Origin: Microbacteriaceae bacterium VKM Ac-2854
GTDB taxonomy: Bacteria > Actinomycetota > Actinomycetes > Actinomycetales > Microbacteriaceae
Reading direction: 5' to 3'
Assembly (NCBI GenBank): GCA_013205085.1
Contig: JABMLH010000005.1
Location: 76,915-140,914, forward strand
DNA length: 64,000 nucleotides
In this document: in pieces, positions 37,702-46,925 of the stretch
Position numbering within the stretch: position 1 is the first letter of the stretch
How the letters are laid out: every line of letters starts with the position of its first letter
Made by a program: the position numbers and the translations under genes
Notes under the pieces: generated by a model
What the model saw: the letters and a program-made list of their open reading frames with translations, nothing else
Databases searched by the model: none
Told to the model about the DNA's origin: nothing

Positions 37702-38996
37702 TGGTACTCCGGGTGGTCCGCCATCCAGCTCTGCCACTGGGCCACGGCCGCCTCGTGCTCGGCGAGGGTGGTCGAGAAGACCGTCTCACCGGAGTCGAGG
37801 TTCACCGTGACGAAGTAGAGCCAGCTGCCGTCCGCCGGATGCATCACGGCGTCGATCGCGATGTCGCCGGGGTTCGAGATCGGGCCGACCGGGAGCCCGG
37901 GGTGGACGTAGGTGTTGTACGCGTTGTTCGCGTCGGCCCGCTCCGCGTCGGTGGTGGTGACGCGATGGGTCTGACCGCTGCCGTACGCGACGGTCGCGTC
38001 GGACTGCAGCAGCATGCCCTGGTCGAGCCGGTTCTGGAACACGCGAGCCACCTTCGGGTAGTCATCGCGCAGACCGGCCTCGCGCTGCACGAGCGACGCG
38101 AAGACGATCACCCGGTAGCGGTCGTCGACCGGCACCCCGGCCGCATCGAGCGACTGGAAGGTCCGGTCGACCAGGGTCTGCAGGATGTCGTGCGCGCTCG
38201 TTCCGGGCTGGATGTCGTAGGTCGCCGGGAAGAGGAAGCCTTCGAGGCTGGTCGCTCCAGCCGGCAGTCCGTAGGAGCCGTAGTCGGCGGCGGCCGCCTG
38301 CAGGTCGGCCAACGCGACGCCGGTACCGTTCGCGATGTCGGGCAGCACGTTGGCCATCACGTCACCCTCGGCGATGAAGAAGGTGTTCTCCTGACGCGTC
38401 GCCGGATCCTGCAGCTTGGCCAGGGCCGCCTTCGCGCTCATCTGGCCGGCCATCAGGTAGGCCCCGGGCTGGAAGACCGGTTCCGGGCTCTGGGCGAGCA
38501 GCAGCGAATAGAACGGCGAATAGGTCTTGATCACGTCGGCTTCGACGAGGTTCGTGGTGATGTCGTCGCCCGTGTCGCCGTCGTGGATCGTGAACATCAC
38601 CTCACCCGTACCCGTGCCGACGTAGTCGTCCGACTCTGGCGTGGCGAAGAGCGCCCTCACGGGCTCGATGAAGATCACGACCGCGACCGCGATCATCGCG
38701 AAGAAGACGCCCACGGCGAGCAGTCCGATCAGCAGGCGACGCTTGCGCCCCCGGGGCTTCTCGGCCTGCTGGTAAGGCGAACGGCTGCGGCCTCGCGGCT
38801 TGCCCTGCGCTCGCGCCTGGCGACGACCCGTCGCCTCGCGCTCCGGTGCGGGCGGAATGGCCGGGCCCGCGAAGAGGTTCTCCAGCGGGTCGTGGGGATC
38901 GACCGCCGGGACCTCGGCGTTCTGCTCGGCCTCGAGGGCGGCCTGACGTTGCGCGGCTTCTCGAACGGAGCGGCGGCTGGGTGGGACGTCGGTCAC
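37698..38996 (-). CDS. mltG: Endolytic murein transglycosylase
   Basis: Cuts nascent glycan strands and helps end peptidoglycan polymerisation. The 432-residue protein has a long charged cytoplasmic N-terminus (~87 residues, Pro/Arg/Gln-rich), one membrane segment (about 88-110), and an extracellular YceG/MltG domain with the catalytic glutamate in FASLVQREAGLRDDYPKVA and NTYVHPGLPVGPISNPG. It overlaps the ruvX stop by four bases and aroE by four, so it is embedded in the alaS-ruvX-mltG-aroE transcript. Confidence 0.96.
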   Translation of the reverse strand: MTDVPPSRRSVREAAQRQAALEAEQNAEVPAVDPHDPLENLFAGPAIPPAPEREATGRRQARAQGKPRGRSRSPYQQAEKPRGRKRRLLIGLLAVGVFFAMIAVAVVIFIEPVRALFATPESDDYVGTGTGEVMFTIHDGDTGDDITTNLVEADVIKTYSPFYSLLLAQSPEPVFQPGAYLMAGQMSAKAALAKLQDPATRQENTFFIAEGDVMANVLPDIANGTGVALADLQAAAADYGSYGLPAGATSLEGFLFPATYDIQPGTSAHDILQTLVDRTFQSLDAAGVPVDDRYRVIVFASLVQREAGLRDDYPKVARVFQNRLDQGMLLQSDATVAYGSGQTHRVTTTDAERADANNAYNTYVHPGLPVGPISNPGDIAIDAVMHPADGSWLYFVTVNLDSGETVFSTTLAEHEAAVAQWQSWMADHPEYQ

Positions 38997-39481
38997 GGGG
39001 TGCGGGATCCTTCGTTCGGGTCGACAGCGGCGCCGGCGGGGGAACCGGTTCCGCGTTCGGTTTCGATGGCGTGCTGCAGGATGACGACCGCCGCGATCTG
39101 ATCGATGACCGAACGCGAACCTTTCGTCTTCCGTCCCGACTGATGCAGCGCACTCTGCGCGCTGACCGTCGAGAGTCGTTCGTCCACGAGCCGCACCGAG
39201 CGATCGGGGACCGCCTGGGCGATCCGTCTGGCGAACCGTTCCGCATCCGTCGTCGACGCGGTGTGAGCGCCGGAGAGCGAGAGCGGCAGACCGACGACGA
39301 CGCCGACGGCGTCGATCTCGGCCGCGATCGCGACGATCCGCGCGATGTCGGCGCCCGCATCCGTCAGGTCACGGGGCACCGTCTCCACCGGCGTCGCCAA
39401 CAGGCCGTCGGCGTCGCAGCGGGCGACTCCGACGCGGGCCCGGCCCACGTCGATGCCGAGCCGCACGCCGAACCGCGGCAT
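38993..39481 (-). CDS. ruvX: Putative pre-16S rRNA nuclease / Holliday junction resolvase-like protein
   Basis: YqgF/RuvX family RNase H-like protein, linked to 5' maturation of 16S rRNA. The 162-residue product has the two metal motifs: LGIDVGRARVGVA at the N-terminus and VRLVDERLST near residue 98, plus VVGLPLSLSG. It shares one base with the alaS stop and overlaps mltG. The last ~20 residues are a Gly/Pro/Ser-rich tail. Confidence 0.95.
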   Translation of the reverse strand: MPRFGVRLGIDVGRARVGVARCDADGLLATPVETVPRDLTDAGADIARIVAIAAEIDAVGVVVGLPLSLSGAHTASTTDAERFARRIAQAVPDRSVRLVDERLSTVSAQSALHQSGRKTKGSRSVIDQIAAVVILQHAIETERGTGSPAGAAVDPNEGSRTP

Positions 39482-42138
39482 CAGACGGACAGCCCTGCCA
39501 CCACGGCAGCCAACGCCGACGGGATCGCAGACACATCCGCACCGCCGCCCTGGGCGAGGTCGTCCTTGCCGCCGCCACCGCCGCCGAGCACGCCGGCGGC
39601 GGTCTTGGCGAGCGCACCGGCCTTGGCACCGGCGTCGCGGGCGGCCTGGTTGGTGCCGACGATCACGGCCGGCTTTCCGGCGACATCGGCCGCGAGAGCG
39701 ACGACGGCCGGGGCCGAACCGAGGCGTTCGCGCACCGAAGTGACCAGGCTGCGCAACTCATCGGTCGAGCCGAGGCTGCCGACGTGCTCCGCGACGACCG
39801 CGTAGGACTCGACGCCGCGCTGATTCGCGACCAGGGCGGGGATGCGGTCGGCCAGGGCCTTCGCCTCGAAGGCGGCGATGCGCTTCTCCGCCGCCTTCAG
39901 GCTGAGCACCAGCTCGTTGATCCGCTCCGGCAGCTGCTCCCGCGGCGTCTTCAGCGAGGAGCTGATCGTGCTCACGAGGGCGCGCTCGGCGGCCAGGTTC
40001 TGGAACGCCTCGAGGCCCACGAGGGACTCGACCCGGCGGTTGGCGGAGCCGACCGAGGATTCGCTGACCAGGTTGATCATGCCGATCTCGGCCGAGGTCG
40101 CGACGTGGGTGCCCGCGCAGAGCTCGCGCGACCACGGGCCGCCGATGTCGACCATCCGCACGGTCGCGCCGTACTTCTCACCGAACAGCGCCATCGCGCC
40201 GAGCGCCTTCGCGTCGTCGACGGCCATCTCGCGCGTGGTGACCTCGAGATTGTCGCGGATCGCGTTGTTGGAGATGTCCTCGATCTCGCTCTTGGTCTCG
40301 TTCGACAGGCCCTTGTTCCAGGAGAAGTCGAGTCGCAGGTAGCCGGCCTTGTTGTAGGAGCCGGACTGGTGCGCCTGCGGGCCGAGCACCTGACGCAGAG
40401 CGGCGTGGATGATGTGCGTGCCCGAGTGCGCCTGACGCGCGCCGCGACGGTAGCCGGGATCGACGACGGAGGTGGCGACGTCGCCGACGCCGACCTCACC
40501 GGAGGAGACCTGCACCTTGTGGCTGATCAGGCCCTTGACGGGCTTCTGCACGTCGAGCACCTCGAGCTCGAAGCCGTTGCCGACGATCAGGCCGGCGTCG
40601 GCCTCCTGGCCACCGGACTCGGCGTACAGCGAGGTCTCGGCGAGGATGACCTCGGCGATATCGCCCGCGACCGCCTTGGTGACCGAATGGCCGCCGACGA
40701 TCAGGCCGACGATGCGCGACTCGGTGTCGAGCACGTCGTAGCCGGTGAAGACCGTCTCGCCCTGGGCGCGGAACTCGGAGTAGACGGAGAGGTCGGCCAG
40801 CGCCGACTTCTTCGACTTCGCATCCGCCTTCGCCATCGCGCGCTGCTTCGACATCAGGGCGTCGAAGGCGGAGCGGTCGACGTTCAGGCCCGACTCCTCC
40901 GCGATCTCGAGAGTGAGGTCGATCGGGAAGCCGAAGGTGTCGTGCAGCAGGAACGCCGTGTCGCCGGCGAGAGTGGTCGAGCCGGTCTTCTGCGTCTTCA
41001 GGACCGCGAGGTCGAGGATCTCGGTACCGGAGGCGAGGGTGCGCAGGAACGCCTCCTCCTCGCCGAACGCCGAACGCGAGATGCGGTCGTAGTCGGTCTC
41101 CACCTCGGGGTACGCCGACTTCATCGCGTCGCGCGACGCGGCGAACAGCTCGGGGAAGGTGGCCACGTCGACGCCGAGCAGGCGCATCGCGCGCACGGTG
41201 CGGCGCATCAGGCGGCGCAGGATGTAGCCGCGACCCTCGTTCGACGGCGTCACTCCGTCGGACATCAGCATCAGCGAGGAGCGCACGTGGTCGGCGATCA
41301 CGCGCATCCGCACGTCATCCTCGTGCACGGCGCCGTAGCGGCGGCCCGAGATCTCGGCGGCGCGGTCGAGCACCGGACGCACCTGGTCGATCTCGTACAT
41401 GTTCTCGACGCCCTGCTTGAGGAACGCGACGCGCTCCAGACCCATGCCGGTGTCGATGTTCTTGCGCGGCAGCTCACCGAGGATGTCGAAGTCGACCTTG
41501 CTGGTGCCCTCGCCGCGGAGGTACTGCATAAAAACGAGATTCCAGATCTCGACGTAGCGGTCGTCGTCGGTGGCGGGGCCGCCGTCGATGCCGTAGGCGG
41601 GGCCGCGGTCGAAGAAGATCTCCGAGCACGGTCCGGCAGGGCCGGGCTGGCCGGTGGACCAGTAGTTCGTGTCCTTGTCGAGACGCTGGATCCGCTCCTC
41701 GGGCAGACCCGCGATCTTCTTCCACAGCGCGATGGCCTCGTCGTCGTCCTTGTAGACGGTGACCCAGAGGTCCTTCTCGTCGAAGCCGTAGCCGCCGGCC
41801 GCCTCGCTGGAGGTGAGCAACTCCCAGGCGTAGCCGATCGCGCCCTCCTTGAAGTAGTCGCCGAACGAGAAGTTGCCGTTCATCTGGAAGAAGGTGCCGT
41901 GACGAGGCGTCTTGCCGACCTCTTCGATGTCGTTGGTGCGGATGCACTTCTGCACGCTCGTCGCGCGCGGGTACGGGGCGGGCACAACGCCGGTGAGGTA
42001 CGGCACGAACGGCACCATGCCCGCCACGGTGAAGAGCAGGCTCGGGTCGTCACTGACCAGCGAGGCGGAGGGGACGACGGTGTGGCCGCGCTCTCCGAAG
42101 AAGTCGAGCCAGCGGTTGCGGATGTCAGCGGTCTGCAT
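39481..42138 (-). CDS. alaS: Alanyl-tRNA synthetase
   Basis: Charges tRNA-Ala. The 885-residue protein has the class II catalytic core (IRNRWLDFFGERGHT, then MNGNFSFGDYFKEG), the editing-domain zinc ligands in SGTHIIHAAL and CAGTHVA, and a glycine-rich C-Ala region (GVLGGGGGGKDDLAQGGG) near the end. ATG 42136-42138 fits family starts. One stretch (LVFMQ, 41527-41535) uses rare T-rich codons. It is followed without gap by ruvX. Confidence 0.98.
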   Translation of the reverse strand: MQTADIRNRWLDFFGERGHTVVPSASLVSDDPSLLFTVAGMVPFVPYLTGVVPAPYPRATSVQKCIRTNDIEEVGKTPRHGTFFQMNGNFSFGDYFKEGAIGYAWELLTSSEAAGGYGFDEKDLWVTVYKDDDEAIALWKKIAGLPEERIQRLDKDTNYWSTGQPGPAGPCSEIFFDRGPAYGIDGGPATDDDRYVEIWNLVFMQYLRGEGTSKVDFDILGELPRKNIDTGMGLERVAFLKQGVENMYEIDQVRPVLDRAAEISGRRYGAVHEDDVRMRVIADHVRSSLMLMSDGVTPSNEGRGYILRRLMRRTVRAMRLLGVDVATFPELFAASRDAMKSAYPEVETDYDRISRSAFGEEEAFLRTLASGTEILDLAVLKTQKTGSTTLAGDTAFLLHDTFGFPIDLTLEIAEESGLNVDRSAFDALMSKQRAMAKADAKSKKSALADLSVYSEFRAQGETVFTGYDVLDTESRIVGLIVGGHSVTKAVAGDIAEVILAETSLYAESGGQEADAGLIVGNGFELEVLDVQKPVKGLISHKVQVSSGEVGVGDVATSVVDPGYRRGARQAHSGTHIIHAALRQVLGPQAHQSGSYNKAGYLRLDFSWNKGLSNETKSEIEDISNNAIRDNLEVTTREMAVDDAKALGAMALFGEKYGATVRMVDIGGPWSRELCAGTHVATSAEIGMINLVSESSVGSANRRVESLVGLEAFQNLAAERALVSTISSSLKTPREQLPERINELVLSLKAAEKRIAAFEAKALADRIPALVANQRGVESYAVVAEHVGSLGSTDELRSLVTSVRERLGSAPAVVALAADVAGKPAVIVGTNQAARDAGAKAGALAKTAAGVLGGGGGGKDDLAQGGGADVSAIPSALAAVVAGLSV

Positions 42139-42200
42139 GGGGTCCGTTACGTTTCTGCCGCCTCGGTGACGGCGCGGGTGTGGGGAGGGAGCGGCCGCGT

Positions 42201-42401
42201 TCAGGCGGCGGGCTCGTCGGCGATCGCCGCGCGGAGTTCGGCCTCACGCTTGTGGTAGCCGTCCGAGACGGCGTCGCCGAGCTCCTTCGCCTTCTGGTTG
42301 ATGTCGGAGAAGACGCGCGCTCCGGCCTCGGTGCGCGACACCTTGTGCGCGACGGCGAAGCCCAGGGCGATTCCGACGAGGACGAGGAAGATGTTCTTCA
42401 C
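42201..42401 (-). CDS. Small membrane-anchored protein upstream of alaS
   Basis: A 66-residue protein with an N-terminal hydrophobic segment (KNIFLVLVGIALGFAVAH) and an amphipathic, charged remainder (RVFSDINQKAKELGDAVSDG), resembling small YtxH-like or DUF6167-like proteins found between the DUF948 gene and alaS in actinobacteria. I chose GTG 42399-42401 because GGAAGG lies seven bases upstream; an earlier in-frame GTG would overlap that site. Function unknown. Confidence 0.8.
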   Translation of the reverse strand: MKNIFLVLVGIALGFAVAHKVSRTEAGARVFSDINQKAKELGDAVSDGYHKREAELRAAIADEPAA

Positions 42402-42515
42402 GGGTTTTCCTTCCACTCCGGCGAGTGAGGTCCCGCGCGGAACGGGATCAGTATGTGTGGCGGTACTCCGACGAGGGTCAGAACGCCCGTACGAGTCTAA
42501 GGCGCTTCGGCCGTT

Positions 42516-42908
42516 CTACTTCGATGCCCGGCCGCGAGAACGCTTGGAGGTGCCAGCGGTCGATCGGCTCGCGAGCAGCACCGCTCGGACGCCGGCCGTG
42601 AATCCCGCCAGCTTGATCAGCGGCCCACCGATCGTCGCGGCCGTCAGAGCCACGAGTGCGTTCACGTTGCCCGTCACCTCGGCGACGTCGCGCGTGATGG
42701 TGTCGACCCGCTTGATCTGGGCGTTGGCTTCGCGAAGGGTCGTCGCCGACTCGTCCAGGATCGGCGTGAGGCCGTCGCTGGCCTCCTTGATCGCCTCGCT
42801 CGTGCTGTCGAAGACGCGCCCCAACTTGATCAACGGCACCGCGATGATCCCGACCAGAACCGCGAAGACTCCCGCCGCGATCAGCCCCGCGATATCTCCA
42901 CCCGACAC
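42516..42908 (-). CDS. DUF948 membrane protein
   Basis: A 130-residue protein with an N-terminal membrane segment (DIAGLIAAGVFAVLVGIIAV), a helical coiled region with regular hydrophobic spacing (SEAIKEASDGLTPILDESAT to NALVAL) and a basic Arg/Lys/Ser tail. This is the DUF948 pattern, and the rpsD-DUF948-small protein-alaS order is the common actinobacterial one. The start is GTG 42906-42908. No enzymatic motif is visible; function unknown. Confidence 0.88.
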   Translation of the reverse strand: MSGGDIAGLIAAGVFAVLVGIIAVPLIKLGRVFDSTSEAIKEASDGLTPILDESATTLREANAQIKRVDTITRDVAEVTGNVNALVALTAATIGGPLIKLAGFTAGVRAVLLASRSTAGTSKRSRGRASK

Positions 42909-43013
42909 GGACCACCTCGTTCCCGCCGCGCGTTACGGCCCGTTCACCCTAGCGCGGCGGCGCCGCCCACCCGCCACCCGCTCAATCCCCCCGCTCCCCT
43001 CGTTCCCCTCACG

Positions 43014-43515
43014 TCGCGAAATTTCGCGAGATTCGGTACTGCGGACGAGGTGCCGCGCCGCGGCGCACCACCTCGTCCGTCGCGCAGCATCTCGTCAGCG
43101 CTCGCGCCGAACGGTGGCATCTCGTCCGCGCCACCGCATCTCGCCCGCGCCGAGCCACAGAATCTCGCGAAATTTCGCGAGATTCGATGCTGCGGACGAG
43201 GTCCTGCGCCGCGGCGCGGCACCTCGTCCGTCGCGCGGGATCTCGTCAGCGCTCGCGCCGAAGCGCCCGGCACCTCGTCCGTCGCGCGGGATCTCGTCAG
43301 CGCTCGCGCCGAAGCGCGGGACCTCGTCCGCAGCACCGCATCTCGTCGGCGTCCACGCCCCGCCGCAGCGTCTCATCCGTATCCGCACCGGAGCACTGCA
43401 GCGTCCATCCACATCAGCGCCGCATCTCGTCCTCAGCGCAGCACTCCGACAGCTCCTCGTCCGCAGACCCGCTTCGCGTCAGCGCCGAAATACCGAATCT
43501 CGCGAAATTTCGCGA
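43014..43515. repeat. Palindromic TCGCGAAATTTCGCGA repeats and CTCGTC motif array
   Basis: The 16-bp palindrome TCGCGAAATTTCGCGA occurs at 43014-43029, in an extended perfect 26-bp form at 43160-43185, and again inside 43494-43515. Each is next to the trinucleotide block GATTCG or CGAATC. Between them are ~15 motifs of the form (A/G)(T/C)CTCGTC(C/A)G, and a tandem unit starting at 43221, 43272 and 43321 (periods 51 and 49 bp). The same palindrome plus GCGGACGAGATCC motif is found at 59030-59110. Confidence 0.85.
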
Positions 43516-43549
43516 CCTCTCGGCAGAGCGCCACCCCGGGTACGACGAA

Positions 43550-43577
43550 GGGCCCCCGTTCCACAGAACAGGGGCCC
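43550..43577 (-). terminator. rpsD intrinsic terminator hairpin
   Basis: On the minus strand GGGCCCCTGTTC pairs with GAACGGGGGCCC (one G-T wobble) around a TGTG loop, 15 bases after the rpsD stop, and is followed by TTCG rather than a long T-run. Stem strength and position make it the likely end of rpsD transcription. Confidence 0.8.
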
Positions 43578-43591
43578 CTCGAAAGCGGAAC

Positions 43592-44221
43592 CTAGCGGGC
43601 CGCGTAGTACTCGACGACGAGCTGCACTTCACAGGTCACGGGGACCTCGGCGCGCTTCGGGCGACGCAGCAGGGTGGCCTGCAGCTTGTCGATCTCGACC
43701 TCGAGGTAGCCCGGGGTCTTGGGGAGGACGTCGACGTGTCCACCGGCGGCGGCGACCTGGAAGGGCTCGGTGCCCTCGGAGCGCTGCTTGACGTGGATCT
43801 GCTGACCCGGCTTCACGCGGAAGGAGGGGCGGTCCACGATCTTGCCGTCGACCAGGATGTGACGGTGGGTCACGAACTGGCGGGCCTGAGCGGTGGTGCG
43901 GGCGAAGCCGGCACGCAGGACGAGCGCGTCGAGACGCATCTCGAGGATCTCGACCAGGTTCTCACCGGTCAGACCCTGAGTGCGACGCGCCTCCTGGAAG
44001 GCGATGCGCAGCTGCTTCTCGCGGATGCCGTACTGGGCGCGCAGACGCTGCTTCTCGCGCAGACGGACGGCGTAGTCGCTGTCGGCCTTGCGCTTGGAGC
44101 GGCCGTGCTCACCCGGAGCGTAGGGACGCTTCTCGAGGTACTTGGCGGCCTTCGGGGTCAGGGGGATACCGAGCGCACGCGACAGGCGCGTCTTGCTACG
44201 GGTACGTGACTTGGTGGACAC
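43592..44221 (-). CDS. rpsD: 30S ribosomal protein S4
   Basis: Primary 16S rRNA-binding protein of the small subunit. The 209-residue product has the N-terminal S4 domain (KTRLSRALGIPLTPKAAKYLEKRPY) and the S4 RNA-binding motif (RLDALVLRAGFARTTAQARQFVTHRHI). It is the zinc-free form without the CxxC motifs. GTG 44219-44221 follows GAAAGGA by four bases. It stands alone from the usual rpsM-rpsK-rpsD cluster, as in most actinobacteria, and lies upstream of DUF948-alaS. Confidence 0.98.
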   Translation of the reverse strand: MSTKSRTRSKTRLSRALGIPLTPKAAKYLEKRPYAPGEHGRSKRKADSDYAVRLREKQRLRAQYGIREKQLRIAFQEARRTQGLTGENLVEILEMRLDALVLRAGFARTTAQARQFVTHRHILVDGKIVDRPSFRVKPGQQIHVKQRSEGTEPFQVAAAGGHVDVLPKTPGYLEVEIDKLQATLLRRPKRAEVPVTCEVQLVVEYYAAR

Positions 44222-44300
44222 GATTTCCTTTCAGGGGTTCTGACATGTCGATCACAGGCCTCGGCGCGGGATATCCGATCCCGGGTCGCCACGCGCGTGT

Positions 44301-44320
44301 CCGCAGCTCGAGAGCTGCGG
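44301..44320. other. Short hairpin between rarA and rpsD
   Basis: CCGCAGCTCGAGAGCTGCGG can fold into an 8-bp stem. It lies in the 223-bp gap between the rarA stop and the rpsD start, so it may end rarA transcription or act in the rpsD leader. A weak -10-like TATCCT (minus strand, 44425-44430) lies further upstream. Neither is proven. Confidence 0.4.
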
Positions 44321-44444
44321 CAGGGTGCGCACGGAAGCGTCCTGTGCATTTCAGAGGGAGAAGCTCGCCGACCCGTGGGCCGACCGGTTCGCGGATGCGT
44401 ACAACCGGAACGTGAGCAGCGACCAGGATAACAGACCGGACGCG

Positions 44445-45788
44445 CTATCTGCCCCGGATGATCCGCAGCAGTTTGGCCAGTCGAGCCGACACATCCCGCT
44501 CGTTGCCGTGCTCGGTCGGGTGGTAGTAGCTCGTGCCGACGAGTTCGTCCGGCAGGTACTGCTGCTCGAGCACACCGAGTTCGGCGTCGTGCGGGTACTT
44601 GTAGCCCGTGCCGTGGCCGAGTCGCTTCGCCCCCGGGTAGTGCGCGTCGCGCAGGTGCTTGGGCACGCGGCCCGCTTTGCCGGCGCGGACATCCGCGATC
44701 GCCGCGTCCAACGCCATGTAGGAGGCGTTCGATTTCGGCGCCGTCGCGAGGTGCACCACCGCCTGCGCGAGCGGGATCCGGCCCTCCGGCATTCCGATGA
44801 ACTGAACGGCGTCCGCGGCGGCGATCGCGACCACGAGGGCCTGCGGATCCGCCATGCCGATGTCCTCGGATGCCGACACGATGATGCGTCGGGCGATGAA
44901 GCGCGGATCCTCCCCCGCCTCGATCATCCGCGCGAGATAGTGCAGAGCCGCGTCGACGTCGGAGCCGCGGATCGACTTGATGAAGGCGCTGATCACGTCG
45001 TAGTGCTCGTCACCGTTACGGTCGTAGCGGAGCAGGGCGCGATCGACCGCGCGGGCGACGACCTCCTCCGTGATCACCGGGAGTTCCTCGGACTTCGCCT
45101 CCCGGGCGTCCGAACGCGCCGACGTGGCGGCGGCTTCGAGCGCCGTCAAGGCACGGCGGGCGTCACCGGAGGCCAGCCGGACGATCATCGCTCGGGCGTC
45201 CGGCTCGAGCACCACGTCGTCGCGGAGGCCCCGCTCGTCCGTGACCGCGCGGTCGACCAGGATGCCCAGGTCGTCGTCGTCGAGCGTCTCGAGCGTCAGC
45301 AGGAGGGAGCGCGACAGCAGCGGCGCGATCACCGAGAACGACGGATTCTCGGTGGTCGCGGCGATCAGGATGACCCAACCGTTCTCGACGCCCGGGAGCA
45401 GGGCATCCTGCTGCGCCTTCGTGAACCGGTGGATCTCGTCGAGGAACAGCACGGTGGAGATGCCGTACAGGTCGCGCGTGGACAGCGCCTCGTCCATCAC
45501 GTGGCGCACGTCCTTGACGCCGGCGGTGACGGCCGACAGCTCGACGAAACGGCGACCGCTCGAATGCGCGACCGCCTGCGCGAGGGTGGTCTTGCCGGTG
45601 CCGGGCGGCCCCCACAGGATGACCGAGACCGCGCCGCGCTCCCCCGTCGTGTCGCTCGCGAGGGCGACCAGCGGCGAGCCGGGCGTGAGCAGGTGCTTCT
45701 GGCCGGCCACCTCCTCCAGGCTGCGCGGACGCATCCGCACCGCGAGCGGCGTCGCGCCGGTGCGGAGTCCCGGCTGCTGCATGGTCAT
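44445..45788 (-). CDS. rarA: Replication-associated recombination protein A (RarA/MgsA AAA+ ATPase)
   Basis: AAA+ ATPase acting at stalled replication forks. The 447-residue protein has Walker [17 protein letters not shown], Walker [11 protein letters not shown], sensor 1 AATTENPSF, and the RarA C-terminal tetramerisation domain ([18 protein letters not shown]). Family members start near [16 protein letters not shown], so I chose ATG 45786-45788; an ATG two codons later is equally possible and the longer open frame upstream is not conserved. It is divergent from the cyclophilin-like gene. Confidence 0.96.
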   Translation of the reverse strand: MTMQQPGLRTGATPLAVRMRPRSLEEVAGQKHLLTPGSPLVALASDTTGERGAVSVILWGPPGTGKTTLAQAVAHSSGRRFVELSAVTAGVKDVRHVMDEALSTRDLYGISTVLFLDEIHRFTKAQQDALLPGVENGWVILIAATTENPSFSVIAPLLSRSLLLTLETLDDDDLGILVDRAVTDERGLRDDVVLEPDARAMIVRLASGDARRALTALEAAATSARSDAREAKSEELPVITEEVVARAVDRALLRYDRNGDEHYDVISAFIKSIRGSDVDAALHYLARMIEAGEDPRFIARRIIVSASEDIGMADPQALVVAIAAADAVQFIGMPEGRIPLAQAVVHLATAPKSNASYMALDAAIADVRAGKAGRVPKHLRDAHYPGAKRLGHGTGYKYPHDAELGVLEQQYLPDELVGTSYYHPTEHGNERDVSARLAKLLRIIRGR

Positions 45789-45851
45789 GCGAACAGCGTA
45801 ACCAGCGGCACCGACACCGACTGCGGCTCGGCCCGTTCCCAGCGGGCTCAT

Positions 45852-45881
45852 TTGTCCCCCTCATGCCGGTTCTCGTAGAGT
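45852..45881 (+). promoter_or_regulatory. Candidate promoter for the cyclophilin-like gene
   Basis: TTGTCC (45852-45857) and TAGAGT (45876-45881) are separated by 18 bases on the plus strand, about 80 bases upstream of the GTG at 45960. The position in the gap divergent from rarA supports it. Confidence 0.45.
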
Positions 45882-45959
45882 TCAACGCGGCCCGTCCGCT
45901 CGCGGGCGGCCGTTCCCCGTGCGCCCGGTATCCGCGCACGACGACGTCCGGAGGATGAA

Positions 45960-46748
45960 GTGGCCCAGGGCAAGACCAACGACCGCGAGGCCCGTACCCG
46001 ACTCCGGGCGTACCAGGCCCGACTGAGCCTGCACAACACCCGGGCCAAGCGTCGCGTTCGCGACAACGTGATCATCTCCGTCGTCGCCGTGGTCGTGATC
46101 GCCCTGGCGGTCGTTGCGCAGATCACCTATCAGACCAGTGGACCCGGCGCTCCCGTCGCCGAGCCGTCCGCCTCTGCTTCCGCAACGCCGACCCCCGCCG
46201 CGACCGACGCGAACACCGGCGACGTGCCGTCCGCCGATCTCGCCGAGAACCGCAGCTGGACGGGCAGCATGACCGTCAACACCGACACGCTCGATTTCAC
46301 GCTCGACGGCGCGGCCGCCCCGCAGGCGGTCTCCTCCTTCATCTCCCTGACGCAGTCGGGGTTCTACGACGGCCTCAGCTGCCACCGACTCACGACCGAC
46401 GGGCTGTACGTGCTGCAGTGCGGCGACCCGAACGGTGACGGCACCGGCGGCCCCGGCTACAGCTACGGCCCGGTCGAGAACGCGCCGGCCGATGACGTCT
46501 ACCCGACCGGCACGATCGCGATGGCGCGCCAGTCCGGCAACGGTTACAGCCAGGGCAGCCAGTTCTTCATCGTGTACCAGGACACGACGCTGCCGACGGA
46601 TGCGGCCGGCGGCTACACCGTGCTCGGTCAGATCACCTCCGGTCTGGACACCCTGCAGGCCGACGTCATCGCGAAGGGCACCGCGGACGGCTCGACCGAC
46701 GGCGCACCGGCCGAGGCCGTGACCATCGGCTCCGTCACGGTCCAGTAG
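45960..46748 (+). CDS. Membrane-anchored cyclophilin-type peptidyl-prolyl isomerase
   Basis: A 262-residue protein with a basic cytoplasmic N-terminus, one membrane segment (about residues 37-55), an Ala/Ser/Pro/Thr linker and an extracellular cyclophilin-like domain (FYDGLSCHRLTTDGLYVLQC, then GDGTGGPGYSYGPVENAP and NGYSQGSQFFIVYQDT). The catalytic arginine of cyclophilins corresponds to the Arg in CHRL. The start is GTG 45960-45962. The plus-strand order cyclophilin-DUF349-AbiEi opposite rel is common in Microbacteriaceae. Role in folding exported proteins is inferred from the family. Confidence 0.93.
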   Translation: MAQGKTNDREARTRLRAYQARLSLHNTRAKRRVRDNVIISVVAVVVIALAVVAQITYQTSGPGAPVAEPSASASATPTPAATDANTGDVPSADLAENRSWTGSMTVNTDTLDFTLDGAAAPQAVSSFISLTQSGFYDGLSCHRLTTDGLYVLQCGDPNGDGTGGPGYSYGPVENAPADDVYPTGTIAMARQSGNGYSQGSQFFIVYQDTTLPTDAAGGYTVLGQITSGLDTLQADVIAKGTADGSTDGAPAEAVTIGSVTVQ

Positions 46749-46925
46749 TCGCCGAAGCCGCACGTCCGGGATGCTGGGCCCACCCGGTGTCGCCGCATCC
46801 CGGTAGGCTGTTCGCCAATGCCCGTTTCCCCCGGGCGACGCTCCGATGCGGAGTGCCGACGCGGGGCCGGCAGATCATGGCAAGTCCGCGATTCAGTATC
46901 GAACAGCAAGGTGAGGCTCCAGGCG

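Larger units (their letters stand above)
42909..43591. other. 683-bp repeat island between rpsD and the DUF948 gene
   Basis: No supported gene. It holds three AATTTCGCG palindromes, about fifteen copies of a CTCGTC-containing motif in both orientations, a ~50-bp tandem repeat and the rpsD terminator. Repetitive open frames on both strands (for example a minus-strand frame repeating ARALTRSRATDEVP) come from the tandem repeat, and I do not consider them coding. A promoter for the DUF948 gene should lie near 42910-43010. Confidence 0.75.

Noticed and set aside
42944-43412. Repetitive minus-strand frames (ARALTRSRATDEVP units) in the rpsD-DUF948 gap
   Set aside because: Generated by the ~50-bp tandem repeat and CTCGTC motifs; several frames are open at once, as expected for repeats and not for a gene.
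43014-43515. CRISPR array
   Set aside because: Units are contiguous or irregularly spaced with no unique spacers of constant length, and no cas genes are nearby.
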